Shown here: positions 44,375-54,919 of the stretch, piece by piece | How positions within the stretch are numbered: position 1 is the first letter of the stretch | Layout of the letters: each line of letters starts with the position of its first letter | DNA from: Nitrospina sp. | GTDB taxonomy: Bacteria > Nitrospinota > Nitrospinia > Nitrospinales > JACRGP01 | DNA: 64,000 nt | Direction: 5' to 3' | Assembly (NCBI GenBank): GCA_024648695.1 | Contig: JACAVV010000010.1 | Location: 88,760 to 152,759 of the forward strand | Program-made: the position numbers and the translations under genes | The notes under the pieces: model-generated | Databases searched by the model: none | Seen by the model: the letters and a program-made list of their open reading frames with translations, nothing else | What the model was told of the DNA's origin: nothing

Positions 44375-44939
44375 AAAAAATCAACCTTTACAGAGACAAA
44401 AAAGAAGGGTTTTAAAGCTTTTAATAATTAGCCATATTGTGTAAACGGTAATATCAATCGGAGAATTATTTATCAAAAAAAGGTAGGCCCTGAAAACATT
44501 AAACCTATAAAAACAGCCTTGAAATTAACGTGGCAGGAACAAAAATAAGAATTTTGCATGTCTGGAAGCTTTTTCCAATTGTTTCAAAAGGAGAATAAAA
44601 TTGCAATGGGGCTATCTGAAAAAAAAGAAATTTACCGCAGGTTAGTTAGTTTTGTCTACTTATATTAACCCTCATTTACGGATAATCGGACACCCTCTCT
44701 CCAGGAGAGAGTTTAACAATCTGATTTATTAACTTGGTGGCTTTGACTCCTAATCCGGCAATATTTAGAAGTGAAAAATAAACTACATTAACCGTTAAAG
44801 TTTTTCTTGATATATATTATGACATCTGTAATAATTCCCGGGACTCAGAAAGCTTTAATTTATTTCCCCCTTAAATGTTTACGTTTTTTTTTAGAATAAA
44901 TACAATATCAGCAAAATACTGAATGGAAGGGGTAGCATT
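44375..44939. other. 565-bp divergent intergenic region with a perfect odd palindrome
   Basis: It separates the leftward sensor kinase from the rightward chemoreceptor, so it holds both promoters. CTCTCTCC (44695-44702), A, GGAGAGAG (44704-44711) is a perfect 17-nt palindrome and could be an operator. A TAAAGTTT near 44797 recalls a sigma-28 -35, but no GCCGATAA -10 follows. No ORF or RNA gene is supported. Confidence 0.4.
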
Positions 44940-46817
44940 ATGGAAAGTTTAAAGAGATTTTCTAAAACAGGTATTGAAAGAAGCAAAACAAGCTTTTTTA
45001 GCAATGGAATCTCAAAAAAGACAAAAGGCTTTCTGAAGAGTAATGATGTTTTGCAGGCCAGCCTGGATTGTATGAACACCAACGTTTTTATTGCAGATAC
45101 CCAATTCGATATAATTTTTATCAATCAAAAGGCCTGGCAAACCTTGAAGTCCATCGAAGAAGAAATATTTGTCCATTTTCAAGTTCATCTGGAAGATATA
45201 CTCGGAGGGTCTATTCACCGGTTTCACAAGGAACCACAACGTATTGAACAAATTTTAACCAATCCAAATGCCCTTCCCCACCAGGCCACATTTACTTTTG
45301 GTCCGGTAAGTTTAAGAACAGCAATTAATGCTATTCTTGGATCCAAAGGCCAGGTTTTAGGGTTTATCGTAAATTGGGAAAACGTAAGCCATGAAATGGA
45401 GATTGAACGCCAGCGCGATGAATTAATAAAATCAGAGCAACAACGGGCAGAGGAACTAGACACAAAAATCAGCAGTATTCTGAATGTGGTGGATGCCGCT
45501 TCTCAGGGAGATCTTCGCCAAACATTGAATATCGTAGGAAAGGATCCGGCAGGAAAAATCGGGGAAGCTCTGGGCAAATTTATTGCTGATTTACGCGTGA
45601 ATATCGCTTCTATCGGCAAGACGGCAGAAGGCCTGAATCAGTTTTCCAGAGAACTGTCGGAAATCAGCCAGACTATGAACGCGAATGCTGAGGAATCCAG
45701 CAAGCAGGTGTTTTCTGTTTCATCTGCCTCTGAACAAATTAATTCAAGTATCCAAACGGTGGCCACGGGAACTGAAGAAATGACTGCCAGCATCAAGGAA
45801 ATAGCTGAAAGCGCCAGCAACGCGGCGCAAGTGTCTTTGTCCGCGGTAAAACTTGCCAAAGACACCAATAACACGATTGCCCTTTTGGGCGAAAGCAGTG
45901 CTGAAATAGGAGCAGTGGTCAAAGTCATAAACGCGATTGCGGAACAGACCAATCTGTTGGCTTTAAATGCGACCATTGAGGCGGCACGGGCTGGCGAAGC
46001 GGGCAAAGGTTTCGCCGTGGTGGCCAATGAAGTGAAAGAGTTGGCCAAGGAAACGGGGCGCTCGACGGAGGAGATCACCCAAAAGATTCAGGCCATTCAG
46101 GAAAATTCCAACAATGCAGTGTCAGCGATCGGGAAAATCTCAGAAGTGATCGATCAAATCAATAATTTTTCCAATTCCATAGCCAGCGCGGTTGAGGAAC
46201 AAAGTGCAACCACCAATGAAATGAGCCGGAATGTCACCGAAGCGGCTCAGCAAATGCGGGAAATCACCAATAATATGAACACCGTTTCGGAAGCCGCTCA
46301 ACAAACCAGCCTGGGATCGAGCGAAACTCAAAAGTCGGCCCATTGTATTGAGGATGCGGCTCAGGGCTTGAGTCGCCTGGTGGGAAAATTTCAATATAAA
46401 GATGCCAACATGACGATAATGAACTGGAACGATTCATTCAAAACCAATGTCGGCGAAGTGGACGCTCACCATGGCAAACTGATCGATTTGATCAACGATG
46501 TTTACCAGGGAGTGATGCTGGAAAAAGGCAAGCCCGTGGTCGATACCGCTTTGGATGCTTTAGCTGAATTCACCGTCAAGCACTTCGATTATGAGGAAAG
46601 TTTATTCGATAAATATGGGTATCCGGACACAGTGGAACATAAGAAAAAGCATAAAACCCTGATTTCCCAGGTCACGGATTTCATTACCCGTTATAAAAAT
46701 GGCGAAACGGAAATCGAGCATGAAATGATGGCGTTTCTGAAAAACTGGCTCACGAACCATATTCTGGGAGTCGATCAAAAGTATTGCAGTTTTCTGATTG
46801 AGAAAATGGAATCTTGA
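44940..46817 (+). CDS. Soluble methyl-accepting chemoreceptor with PAS and C-terminal hemerythrin domain
   Basis: A 625-residue protein without a transmembrane helix. A PAS-like domain (about 40-155, [21 protein letters not shown]) precedes a HAMP-like linker, then the MCP signalling hairpin with tip [38 protein letters not shown] bacteriohemerythrin domain fills about 490-625, with diiron ligand pattern ([52 protein letters not shown]). This should sense O2 or NO in the cytoplasm and signal to CheA. GGAAGGGG precedes the ATG. No che genes are adjacent. Confidence 0.93.
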   Translation: MESLKRFSKTGIERSKTSFFSNGISKKTKGFLKSNDVLQASLDCMNTNVFIADTQFDIIFINQKAWQTLKSIEEEIFVHFQVHLEDILGGSIHRFHKEPQRIEQILTNPNALPHQATFTFGPVSLRTAINAILGSKGQVLGFIVNWENVSHEMEIERQRDELIKSEQQRAEELDTKISSILNVVDAASQGDLRQTLNIVGKDPAGKIGEALGKFIADLRVNIASIGKTAEGLNQFSRELSEISQTMNANAEESSKQVFSVSSASEQINSSIQTVATGTEEMTASIKEIAESASNAAQVSLSAVKLAKDTNNTIALLGESSAEIGAVVKVINAIAEQTNLLALNATIEAARAGEAGKGFAVVANEVKELAKETGRSTEEITQKIQAIQENSNNAVSAIGKISEVIDQINNFSNSIASAVEEQSATTNEMSRNVTEAAQQMREITNNMNTVSEAAQQTSLGSSETQKSAHCIEDAAQGLSRLVGKFQYKDANMTIMNWNDSFKTNVGEVDAHHGKLIDLINDVYQGVMLEKGKPVVDTALDALAEFTVKHFDYEESLFDKYGYPDTVEHKKKHKTLISQVTDFITRYKNGETEIEHEMMAFLKNWLTNHILGVDQKYCSFLIEKMES

Positions 46818-46899
46818 TGTTTTCAGGTCTGGGAGATCAAGGGAGGGAACAGGTCCAATTTTAATATTTGAACCGATTTCCTGCAGTATTCGCCAATGG

Positions 46900-46905
46900 T
46901 ATAAT
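46900..46905 (+). promoter_or_regulatory. Extended -10 box placed for leaderless transcription of the DUF3095 gene
   Basis: TGGTATAAT (46897-46905) is an extended -10 (TGn-TATAAT), and the ATG starts 7 nt after it. Normal initiation would fall at or within a base or two of the start codon, giving a leaderless mRNA. No Shine-Dalgarno and no good -35 are seen. Confidence 0.5.
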
Positions 46906-46912
46906 CCCTCTC

Positions 46913-48109
46913 ATGAACTCCCAAGAATTTTATCAAGAATTGTCCTCCCTTCCCGGTTTTCTGGAATTGCTGGATTCCCAACAATACAACCAGGTTCCTG
47001 AGGACTGGCATGTCGTGGTTTCCGATGTCAAGGGTTCGACGGAAAACATCCAAAAGGGTAAATACAAGGATGTCAATACCATCGGCGCCTCCTCCATCAT
47101 TGCGGTGTTGAATGCGGTGAAACCTTTGAAAATCCCCTTTGTCTTCGGAGGAGACGGCGCTTCCCTTTGCGTGCCCCAGTCCTGTTTGAACAAAGTCTAC
47201 CCCGCCCTGCAAGCGACGCGCCAGTTGGCGCAACAGGCTTTCGGACTGGACCTCCGCATCGGAACAGTTCCAGTAGATAAAATCCATGAGACCCCCTGCA
47301 GGGTAAAGGTCGCCAAGGTCCGGATATCGCCTCATTATGAACAAGCGGTCTTTGATGGTGGCGGTATGAAACTTGCCGAAGACTGGGTCAAGCATCCCGA
47401 TATCGGGAAAGTTTATCGTCTGCCAGATTCAGAGAATGATACGGGGGGTGACTTCTCCGGACTGGAATGCCGCTGGCAAAGCATTCCCAGTCCACATGAG
47501 GAAACCGTTGCGCTGTTAGTCCAGGCGGTTTCAGAGAGTGAGGAGCAAAACCACCTAACGTATAAAGAAACGCTCGAAAAAATTTTTGAAATTTATGGGG
47601 AAGAATCCGAACACCATCCTGTGCGCCCCGAGCTAATGAATTTAACGCGATCCAACAAGGATCTGCGCAATGAATTCAAAGTAAGAACCTTTGGCCGTTC
47701 TATGTGGGGAGCCATTCGTTACTGGTTTGATCTTTGGGGACAACAAATTCTGGGATATTTTCTTGTGAACAGCCATGCTCAATTTGCAGGAGTCGACTGG
47801 GGCCGATACAAACCGGATTTTGTCTCGAACACCGATTACAAAAAATTTGATGACATGTTACGCTATATTATTTCCGGGGATACGGCACAAAGGGGAGAGT
47901 TGACGCGGTTTTTACAAGCGGGATATGAACGTGGGAACCTGGTTTACGGCATGCACGCATCCGGCGCCGCGTTGGTGACGTGTCTGATATTCAATTACAA
48001 TCAGGACCACATTCACTTTATCGACGGGGCCAATGGGGGCTATGCCATCGCCGCCAAAGGGTTAAAGGAACAATTGGCAACCCTTGAGAGAAAGCGCAGT
48101 TCGGAATGA
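46913..48109 (+). CDS. DUF3095 protein
   Basis: A 398-residue protein from ATG 46913 (MNSQEFYQELSS); a longer frame from 46868 would run through the promoter. DUF3095 core motifs: VVVSDVKGSTENIQKGKYKDVNTIGASSIIAVLN, FVFGGDGASLCVPQ (nucleotidyl-cyclase-like strand-hairpin), ESEHHPVRPELM and RTFGRSMWGAIRYW. The first part resembles class III cyclase folds (DVKGSTE, GGDG), so nucleotide or divalent-metal chemistry is plausible, but activity is unproven. No signal peptide. Confidence 0.82.
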   Translation: MNSQEFYQELSSLPGFLELLDSQQYNQVPEDWHVVVSDVKGSTENIQKGKYKDVNTIGASSIIAVLNAVKPLKIPFVFGGDGASLCVPQSCLNKVYPALQATRQLAQQAFGLDLRIGTVPVDKIHETPCRVKVAKVRISPHYEQAVFDGGGMKLAEDWVKHPDIGKVYRLPDSENDTGGDFSGLECRWQSIPSPHEETVALLVQAVSESEEQNHLTYKETLEKIFEIYGEESEHHPVRPELMNLTRSNKDLRNEFKVRTFGRSMWGAIRYWFDLWGQQILGYFLVNSHAQFAGVDWGRYKPDFVSNTDYKKFDDMLRYIISGDTAQRGELTRFLQAGYERGNLVYGMHASGAALVTCLIFNYNQDHIHFIDGANGGYAIAAKGLKEQLATLERKRSSE

Positions 48110-48118
48110 TCGGGAATT

Positions 48119-48787
48119 TTATTCCAGAACCTTAAACAGCCGTTCGGGGCGAATCCAGTTCTCGTCCCGGTTCCAGGACCAATAAATGATCAAGGCTTTA
48201 CCCTTGATTTTATCCATATCCAAAAAACCCCAGAACCGGCTGTCCTGGCTGTTTTCACGATTGTCTCCCATCACAAAGACATGGCCTTCAGGCACACGGA
48301 TCGGGCCAAAATCATCCCTGGGTCTCATCGGCGGATTCGATGGAAAATCCGTATGGCGCGCATAAGGGTCGTCGTACAATTTCCCGTTGATAAAAACCTT
48401 TTGACGCCTTAACTCCAGTTGCTCTCCCGGCAGACCTATAACTCGCTTGATAAAGTCCCGGCTCTCATCTTTGGGGAATTTGAAAACAATGATGTCACCC
48501 CGATCCGGCGTTTTTGCGAAAAACCGGTAGTCGTCGAAAAAGACGATGTTGGTGAAGGGGATCTGGTTTGGAATATGGATTCCATAGGAAAATTTACTGA
48601 CTAGAATATGATCACCTATAAGAAGCGTATTTTTCATCGATCCCGACGGTATTTTGAAGGCCTGAATGATGAATGCGCGGATGAACAATGCGAGCAGGAT
48701 CGCAATAAATATCGCTTCACCATACTCTCTTAATAGGGATTTTTTCTTTTTGGATCTATCTTGGGTAAGGGTTTGGTTATTTGGCAT
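48119..48787 (-). CDS. lepB: Signal peptidase I
   Basis: A 222-residue inner-membrane peptidase removing Sec/Tat signal peptides. One N-terminal helix (about 22-42) precedes box [23 protein letters not shown] with catalytic Ser50. The catalytic Lys lies in [13 protein letters not shown], and box [18 protein letters not shown] follows. It is a short form lacking a second transmembrane helix. The start overlaps the lepA stop by 11 bp, the classical lepA-lepB operon. Confidence 0.96.
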   Translation of the reverse strand: MPNNQTLTQDRSKKKKSLLREYGEAIFIAILLALFIRAFIIQAFKIPSGSMKNTLLIGDHILVSKFSYGIHIPNQIPFTNIVFFDDYRFFAKTPDRGDIIVFKFPKDESRDFIKRVIGLPGEQLELRRQKVFINGKLYDDPYARHTDFPSNPPMRPRDDFGPIRVPEGHVFVMGDNRENSQDSRFWGFLDMDKIKGKALIIYWSWNRDENWIRPERLFKVLE

Positions 48788-50579
48788 CGGTCCTCAAAAC
48801 GGCGAGAAAGGCTTCTTGGGGAATTTCCACATTGCCGACTTGCTTCATTTTCTTCTTGCCGGCTTTTTGTTTTTCCAACAGTTTACGTTTTCGGGTGATA
48901 TCGCCACCATAACATTTTGCCAGAACGTTTTTCCTCAGGGCTTTAACTGTTTCTCTGGCAACCACCTTGTTGCCGATTGCGGCCTGGATGGCGACTTCAA
49001 ACATTTGTCGTGGAATCTGTTCTTTCAGTTTTTTTGCCAGGTCCCGCCCCAGGTAATAAGCTTTGTCCTTATGGGAAATGATGGATAAAGCATCCACAAT
49101 GTCGCCGTTCAGCAAAACATCCAACTTTACCAGATTGGCGGTCCTGAAATCTATAAATTCATAATCAAAAGAGGCGTACCCTTTGGTGCTGGATTTCAGT
49201 TGATCATAAAAGTCCAGAACGATTTCATTGAAAGGCAGGTCGTATTCCAGCAATACGGTGTCTGTACTCAGGTACTCCATTTTAGTCTGAATTCCCCGCT
49301 TTTCACGGGTGAGTGCGATGATGGTGCCGATATAGCTTTCCGGAACAATAATGGTTCCCTTTACATAAGGCTCTTCCAGTTGCTGAATCTTCGTCTGGTC
49401 CTTTAGATCAGCCGGATTGTCCACCATAATCATATTACCATCCACCGTATACATTTTGTAGACAACGGTAGGGGCGGTGGTCAGCAAATCGACATTGTAT
49501 TCGCGTTCCAGGCGTTCGCGCACGATTTCCATATGAAGCAACCCCAGAAAACCGCAACGAAAACCAAACCCCAAAGCGGTGGAGGTTTCCGGTTCATAAG
49601 TAAAAGAGGCGTCATTGAGCCGAAGCTTTTTCAGCGCGTCACGGAGGGGTTCGTACTGATCGCCATTGATCGGGTACAGGCCACTGAACACCATAGGCTT
49701 GACTTCCTTGTAACCAGGAAGAGGTTTAGGGGTCGGACGGCTGGCTTCAGTTACAGTATCCCCGATTTTGGTGTGATCGAGTTCCTTGATGCCCGCAATC
49801 ATGTATCCCACTTCACCGGGTTTTAAATCCGGTAAGGTTTTCGGTGCCGGGTGAAACGCCCCCACTTCCTCCACTTGAAAAGTCGCCCCTGCGGCCATGA
49901 ATAGAATTTTTGATCCCGGTCTCAAAACACCTTCCATGACGCGCACAAGTACAATGATTCCCCTGTAAGGATCGTACCAGGAGTCCAGCAACAAACAGCT
50001 GAGAGGGTTCTCCACCTCGCCTTCTGGAGCGGGTATACGTTCACCCACCGCTTCCAGAATTTCCGGAATACCGATACCCTGCTTGGCGCTGGCCAACAAG
50101 GCTTCCTTAGAATCGATTTGCAACACATCCTCCAATTGCTCCAGAACCATTTCCGGTTCTGCTCCTGGCAAATCGATTTTGTTGATGACAGGGATAATCA
50201 CCAGATTGTGTTGCATGGCCAGATTGAGGTTGGCAATGGTCTGCGCCTGAATACCCTGACTGGCATCGATCACCAGCAAAACGCCTTCACATGCAGCTAA
50301 ACTGCGCGAGACTTCATAGGTGAAATCGACATGGCCTGGTGTGTCAATCATATTAAAAATATACTCCTGGCCCGTTTTGGACTTGAACTTCAAACGCACT
50401 GTTTGCGCTTTAATCGTAATGCCCCGTTCGCGCTCCAAATCCATGTTATCCAGGACCTGGTCTTTCATTTCTCTTTGTGCCAGACCACCGGTAGACAGAA
50501 TTAATTGGTCGGCCAATGTGGATTTACCGTGGTCGATGTGGGCAATGATTGAAAAGTTTCGAATGTTTTTCTGGATCAT
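48777..50579 (-). CDS. lepA: Elongation factor 4 (LepA) GTPase
   Basis: A 600-residue ribosomal GTPase. The ATG at 50579 (MIQKNIRNF) is preferred over TTG three codons upstream. G1 is [15 protein letters not shown]3 [14 protein letters not shown] and G4 NKIDLPGA. The LepA-specific C-terminal domain ([33 protein letters not shown]) distinguishes it from EF-G. Membrane-associated factor aiding translation under stress. Translationally overlaps lepB. Confidence 0.97.
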   Translation of the reverse strand: MIQKNIRNFSIIAHIDHGKSTLADQLILSTGGLAQREMKDQVLDNMDLERERGITIKAQTVRLKFKSKTGQEYIFNMIDTPGHVDFTYEVSRSLAACEGVLLVIDASQGIQAQTIANLNLAMQHNLVIIPVINKIDLPGAEPEMVLEQLEDVLQIDSKEALLASAKQGIGIPEILEAVGERIPAPEGEVENPLSCLLLDSWYDPYRGIIVLVRVMEGVLRPGSKILFMAAGATFQVEEVGAFHPAPKTLPDLKPGEVGYMIAGIKELDHTKIGDTVTEASRPTPKPLPGYKEVKPMVFSGLYPINGDQYEPLRDALKKLRLNDASFTYEPETSTALGFGFRCGFLGLLHMEIVRERLEREYNVDLLTTAPTVVYKMYTVDGNMIMVDNPADLKDQTKIQQLEEPYVKGTIIVPESYIGTIIALTREKRGIQTKMEYLSTDTVLLEYDLPFNEIVLDFYDQLKSSTKGYASFDYEFIDFRTANLVKLDVLLNGDIVDALSIISHKDKAYYLGRDLAKKLKEQIPRQMFEVAIQAAIGNKVVARETVKALRKNVLAKCYGGDITRKRKLLEKQKAGKKKMKQVGNVEIPQEAFLAVLRTDAK

Positions 50580-50705
50580 GGATGTCAATTTACTTTCAAG
50601 AATTCTGGTACAGTTATATAGATAACTAAATAGCCGCGTGATTTCAAATTGCTTTTAAATTGGTGTATCAAAAGTCAAGGGTATGGAAGAAAACGATGGA
50701 ATGTG

Positions 50706-51704
50706 TCAAACGATGGATTCGCTCCGGAAAGGCAGTGGATTGTCCCTTTCGAGCTGGCTCAAATAGTCTTGCCACTCATTAAAACGGAGCTTTATCGTCT
50801 CATAATCCCGGTCATTGTCAATATCCAAAGCCGCGCCCGGAAAGGGAACTTCGATACCACTAAGCCGGGTTCCCATGATTTTGGAGACGCATTGCTCCAG
50901 TTCCAGCTTCGGTGTCCAGGACCGGATAAACTTGACCAACCTTTCCATTCCATACCTGGAAAACAACAAGCAGAACTGGAGTCCAAAATAGTACCGGAAG
51001 CGTACTGGATTATCCTTGCCGATCAACTTGAGGGCGAAGGGAATGATGTTTTTTATATTCCTTTGATAACGGTATTGGTACATCTCTTTGATGTACTTCC
51101 GGTTCAGCATTTTCAGGGGTTTTACCAAATGCAGGTTGTTGATTCGAAAAACATTTTCCTTTAAGTACAAATAGGCCATTTTGATTCCTGGAACATTGTC
51201 CCGAGGATAAAAATAGCTCAGCGTTTTATCTGTCACCAGACCCAGAACATGGTCGTGTTTTTCCAGGTCGCATTTCTGGATAAAGTATTCCACCTCATGA
51301 GATGTAATCAATGGTGAATCGCAGGGAACGATGAGAACCGCACGGTCACTGAACTCAGACCGCTCCAGGTCGGGTATGTCGCCTTCATTCGGCAGGGTTT
51401 TTAAAAAGGTGTGCCAGATATTTTCGTAAAGATTCGATTTTTGTTCCACCACCACGATGGGTTTGGGGAAATTCAGGTCAATTTTTTCTTCTTTAAGGGT
51501 TTTGAGGAGTTTTTCCTTCAATCCAACGATATAAATGGTTCGAACCGATTCGACCTTTTGCAAGGCCTCGATCACGTAATTGACAATACATTTCCCGTTT
51601 ATTTTTAAAAAGGATTTATGCTGGTTGTAAATCTTGTAACTCGACTCCCCTTCGCCCGCAACCAGAATGGCATCAAATTTTGATGGAGCTTGAACCCGAC
51701 TCAT
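50706..51704 (-). CDS. Nucleotidyltransferase-family (GT-A/MobA-like) protein
   Basis: A 332-residue protein. The N-terminal half is an NTP-transferase fold: FDAILVAGEGESSYKIYNQHKSFLKINGKCIVNYVIEAL, and VLIVPCDSPLITSHEVEYFI with a conserved Asp. The usual GxG(T/S)RM loop is altered to AGEGESSYKI. The C-terminal half (YQRNIKNIIPFALKLIG, RFRYYFGLQFCLLFSRYG) is helical, basic and of unknown role, ending in GAALDIDNDRDYETIKLR. Substrate unknown; a sugar-1-phosphate or cytidylyl transfer is possible. GGGAGGA precedes the ATG. It is preceded by a 290-bp spacer to gcvT. Confidence 0.75.
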   Translation of the reverse strand: MSRVQAPSKFDAILVAGEGESSYKIYNQHKSFLKINGKCIVNYVIEALQKVESVRTIYIVGLKEKLLKTLKEEKIDLNFPKPIVVVEQKSNLYENIWHTFLKTLPNEGDIPDLERSEFSDRAVLIVPCDSPLITSHEVEYFIQKCDLEKHDHVLGLVTDKTLSYFYPRDNVPGIKMAYLYLKENVFRINNLHLVKPLKMLNRKYIKEMYQYRYQRNIKNIIPFALKLIGKDNPVRFRYYFGLQFCLLFSRYGMERLVKFIRSWTPKLELEQCVSKIMGTRLSGIEVPFPGAALDIDNDRDYETIKLRFNEWQDYLSQLERDNPLPFRSESIV

Positions 51705-51995
51705 GGCATCCTCCCACAGTACATACTGGGCACCTGTGCAAGCCTGGGTAAATTCCAGGCAGAAAAAAGTGGCCGTCTATATTCAAATTGTGTCGAAAAG
51801 GTTTCCATTTTGACAGAGGGTGTTTTAGTCTGTTCAGTATAAACCGCTTTGATTAAACCCGATTGACTGAAAATCGAAATTTTGAATTTAAAGTTAACCT
51901 GTGGGCCCAAATCTCAAGCATGGCCACATATACTAAAATAAATTATCAGGATTCACCGGTCTTTTTCGGATGAATCGATGAAAAAGGTACAATGT

Positions 51996-53108
51996 ATGTC
52001 CCAAAATGAAACTTTAAGAAAAACTCCGCTTTATGCGGTTCATCGGGAGTTGGGAGCCAAAATGGTTCCCTTTGCCGGTTGGAGTATGCCCATTCAATAC
52101 AAGGGGCTGATCCAGGAACATCTTTGCGTACGAAATGCAGTGGGCCTGTTCGATGTCAGCCACATGGGAGAAATCGAGGTGAAAGGACCCTCTGCCAAGG
52201 CATTTTTACAATATGTGATCACAAACGATATAAATAAATTAAAAGACACCGCCATTTTGTACTCCTTGATGTGCTATGAACATGGAGGTGTAGTTGATGA
52301 CTTATTGGTACACCGCTATTCCGAAGACCACTATTTTCTTTGTGTCAACGCCTCCAACATCGAAAAGGATTTTCAGTGGATCGAATCGCATGCCGAGCCC
52401 TGGCAGGTCGAAGTCCGAAACATCAGCCTGGAAACCGCTCAATTAGCCATTCAGGGACCGTCTGCGGAACCATTATTACAACAGTTGACTGATTTGCCTC
52501 TAAAAGATATTCAATATTACCACTTCAATCAAGGAAAAATCCACAATATTGATGGTCTTATCTCGCGAACGGGATATACCGGTGAAGATGGTTTCGAGGT
52601 CTATCTGCCAGCAGATAAAGCAGAAACAGTTTACCGGCAAATTATGGAAGCAGGAAAAGAATTCGACATTCAACCCATCGGGCTAGGTGCCCGCGATACC
52701 CTGCGTCTGGAAATGGGTTACCCGCTGTATGGGAACGATATCGATCGGGATTGCCAACCCCTGGAACGAGGACTGGGTTGGGTGATTAAACTGGCCAAGG
52801 AAGACTTTTTAGGCAAATCGGCCCTGGTCAAGGCCAAGGAAGCAGGATTGAAATACAAGCTGTGCGGAATCAAATTGCTGGACCGGGGAGTGCCCCGCTC
52901 GCATTACGCCATTTATAAGGAAGGCAACAAGGTGGGGGAAGTTACCAGCGGAACTTTTTCACCATCCTTGAACCAGGGGATAGGGATGTGTTATGTTGCC
53001 AGGGAATTTTCCGCAACAGGTACCCCGTTGGAAGTTGAAATCAGAAACCAAAGGGTTCCCGCCGAAGTCGTCAAGCTTCCTTTCGTGCCAAGCCATGTAA
53101 AAAAATAA
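51996..53108 (+). CDS. gcvT: Glycine cleavage system T protein (aminomethyltransferase)
   Basis: A 370-residue folate enzyme that releases NH3 and passes the C1 unit to tetrahydrofolate. The ATG at 51996 has AAGG 9 bp upstream; an in-frame ATG at 51978 is an alternative. Motifs: KMVPFAGWSMPIQY, NAVGLFDVSHMGEI, SRTGYTGEDGFEVYLPADKA, and the C-terminal GEVTSGTFSPSLNQGIGMCYV. Heads a gcvT-gcvH-gcvPA run. No glycine riboswitch was recognised in the upstream 51705-51995 spacer, which has a TATACT-like -10. Confidence 0.95.
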   Translation: MSQNETLRKTPLYAVHRELGAKMVPFAGWSMPIQYKGLIQEHLCVRNAVGLFDVSHMGEIEVKGPSAKAFLQYVITNDINKLKDTAILYSLMCYEHGGVVDDLLVHRYSEDHYFLCVNASNIEKDFQWIESHAEPWQVEVRNISLETAQLAIQGPSAEPLLQQLTDLPLKDIQYYHFNQGKIHNIDGLISRTGYTGEDGFEVYLPADKAETVYRQIMEAGKEFDIQPIGLGARDTLRLEMGYPLYGNDIDRDCQPLERGLGWVIKLAKEDFLGKSALVKAKEAGLKYKLCGIKLLDRGVPRSHYAIYKEGNKVGEVTSGTFSPSLNQGIGMCYVAREFSATGTPLEVEIRNQRVPAEVVKLPFVPSHVKK

Positions 53109-53162
53109 TCCGCAGGCTCGAATTTGCGGATTCTGACTTATTAGATATTTTAGGGAGGAATT

Positions 53163-53552
53163 ATGGAAATACCTCAGGATCTTCTATATACACCGGAACA
53201 CGAGTGGATTCGTGTGGACGGGAACCGCGGTGAGGTGGGTATCACTCATTTTGCCCAGGATCAATTGGGAGATGTGGTCTTTGTTGAAATTCCAAAGGAG
53301 GGTACGGCTTTGGAAAAAGAAGGCGCGTTCGGAGTCGTGGAATCGGTTAAAACCGTTTCCGACCTGTATTCTCCGGTGAATGGAAACGTTGTCAAAGGCA
53401 ACCAGGATCTGGAAGCTCATCCGGAATGGGTCAACGAAGAACCTTATGGCAAGGGATGGATGATTCAGATTGAAATTAAGGATCCCAAAGATTTGGAGAC
53501 TTTGATGTCGCCGGAACAATATGCGGAACGCCTTAAACAGGAAATGGAGTAA
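53163..53552 (+). CDS. gcvH: Glycine cleavage system H protein
   Basis: A 129-residue lipoyl carrier shuttling the aminomethyl group between P, T and L proteins. The lipoylated lysine is Lys63 in VVESVKTVSDLYSPV. The N-terminal YTPEHEWIRV and the ENPEWVN-like AHPEWVNEEPYGKGWMIQIE end are standard. A GGAGG Shine-Dalgarno lies just before the ATG. It is 54 bp after gcvT and 13 bp before gcvPA. Confidence 0.97.
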   Translation: MEIPQDLLYTPEHEWIRVDGNRGEVGITHFAQDQLGDVVFVEIPKEGTALEKEGAFGVVESVKTVSDLYSPVNGNVVKGNQDLEAHPEWVNEEPYGKGWMIQIEIKDPKDLETLMSPEQYAERLKQEME

Positions 53553-53565
53553 GCTAAATTTATAT

Positions 53566-54909
53566 ATGAGATACATTCCCCATACCGACAACGATATCAA
53601 AGCAATGCTGGCTAAAATCGGCATCGAAAAAGTGGACGACTTGTTCAACAGTTTGCCCGACCCTCTCCGTTTGGAAGAACCGCTCAACCTGCCGGACGCT
53701 TTGTCAGAAAATGATTTATCCATTCATCTGAAACGCCTGCAGGCGAAAAACCCCGATCCGGAAGTGTACTCACTTTTTTGTGGAGGTGGAGCGTACCGGC
53801 ATTTTGTGCCATCGATTGTCAATCATCTCATATTGCGTGGTGAGTTTTTGACGTCGTACACGCCGTACCAATCGGAAGTGAGCCAGGGTACCCTGCAAGC
53901 GATTTTTGAATTTCAATCCATGATTGCCATACTCACCGGCATGGATATCGCCAACGCTTCTGTTTATGACGGCGCGTCTGCACTGGCCGAAGGTGTTTTG
54001 ATGGCATCCCGGGTAGCGAAAAAATCAGAAGTGTTGATTTCCAGGGCCGTCCATCCTGAATACCGTCAAGTGGTCAAGACCTATAATCGCGGCAATAGTC
54101 TGAATCTTGTAGACATCCCCTTTGGCAAAAATGGGCAGACCGATTTGTCCGCTATCGAATCAAATTTATCAGACGATACCTGCGCCGTGGTTTTACAGAC
54201 GCCCAACTTTTTTGGTGTGGTGGAAGAGTACGCTTCATTAGCAGAGAATCTGAAAGCAAAGGGAGCCTTGCTCATTGTCGTGGTCGCCGAAGCGCTTTCC
54301 CTGGGAATCCTGAAACCGCCTGGTGAACGCGGTGCGGATATCGTAGTGGGAGAAGGTCAATCCTTCGGCCTCTCCATATCTTTTGGCGGACCTTATGTCG
54401 GGTTTTTCTCAGCTCGCGAAAAATACTTTCGCCAAATGCCAGGTCGCCTGATCGGGCAATCGGAAGATCTCAATGGCGACCGCGCCTATACCCTCACCCT
54501 GTCGACCCGCGAACAGCATATCCGGCGGGAACGGGCAACGTCGAACATCTGCACTAACCAGGGACTTTGTGCCTTGGCCTCAACTATTTATTTGGCGACT
54601 ATGGGTAAGGAAGGCTTGCGGGAGGCCGCGATTCAAAATCTGCAAAAAGCCGATTACTTAAAAAACCGCCTGGCCAAAATCAAAGGGTACGAAATAAAAT
54701 TCTCTGCAGACATCTTTAATGAATTCGTATTGACCTGCCCGGTCCCGGCCCAGGAAGTTCGCGATCAATTACTGCAAGAAAAAATATTGGCGGGAGTCCC
54801 CTTAGCCACCTTTTATCCGGAAATGGAAAACGACCTGCTCCTCTGCGCTACAGAAACCAATACGGTGGAAGAAATAGACCGCCTGGCGGATAAACTGGCG
54901 GGATTATAA
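53566..54909 (+). CDS. gcvPA: Glycine dehydrogenase (decarboxylating) subunit 1
   Basis: A 447-residue alpha-type subunit of the split P protein. The start ATG at 53566 gives the usual MRYIPHTDNDIKAML. Motifs: FCGGGAYRHFVPSIVNHLILRGEFLTSYTPYQSEVSQGTLQAIFEFQSMIAILTGMDIANASVYDGASALAEG. The PLP lysine is in subunit 2, which is not here: the next gene is a convergent lipase. gcvPB must lie elsewhere in the genome. Confidence 0.96.
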   Translation: MRYIPHTDNDIKAMLAKIGIEKVDDLFNSLPDPLRLEEPLNLPDALSENDLSIHLKRLQAKNPDPEVYSLFCGGGAYRHFVPSIVNHLILRGEFLTSYTPYQSEVSQGTLQAIFEFQSMIAILTGMDIANASVYDGASALAEGVLMASRVAKKSEVLISRAVHPEYRQVVKTYNRGNSLNLVDIPFGKNGQTDLSAIESNLSDDTCAVVLQTPNFFGVVEEYASLAENLKAKGALLIVVVAEALSLGILKPPGERGADIVVGEGQSFGLSISFGGPYVGFFSAREKYFRQMPGRLIGQSEDLNGDRAYTLTLSTREQHIRRERATSNICTNQGLCALASTIYLATMGKEGLREAAIQNLQKADYLKNRLAKIKGYEIKFSADIFNEFVLTCPVPAQEVRDQLLQEKILAGVPLATFYPEMENDLLLCATETNTVEEIDRLADKLAGL

Positions 54910-54919
54910 TCTTTTCCCA

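Noticed and set aside
44797..44830. Sigma-28 promoter for the chemoreceptor
   Set aside because: A TAAAGTTT-like -35 is present, but the -10 GCCGATAA is missing at the proper distance.
51705..51995. Glycine riboswitch before gcvT
   Set aside because: The region lacks the paired-aptamer motifs I would expect, and no strong hairpin series was seen.
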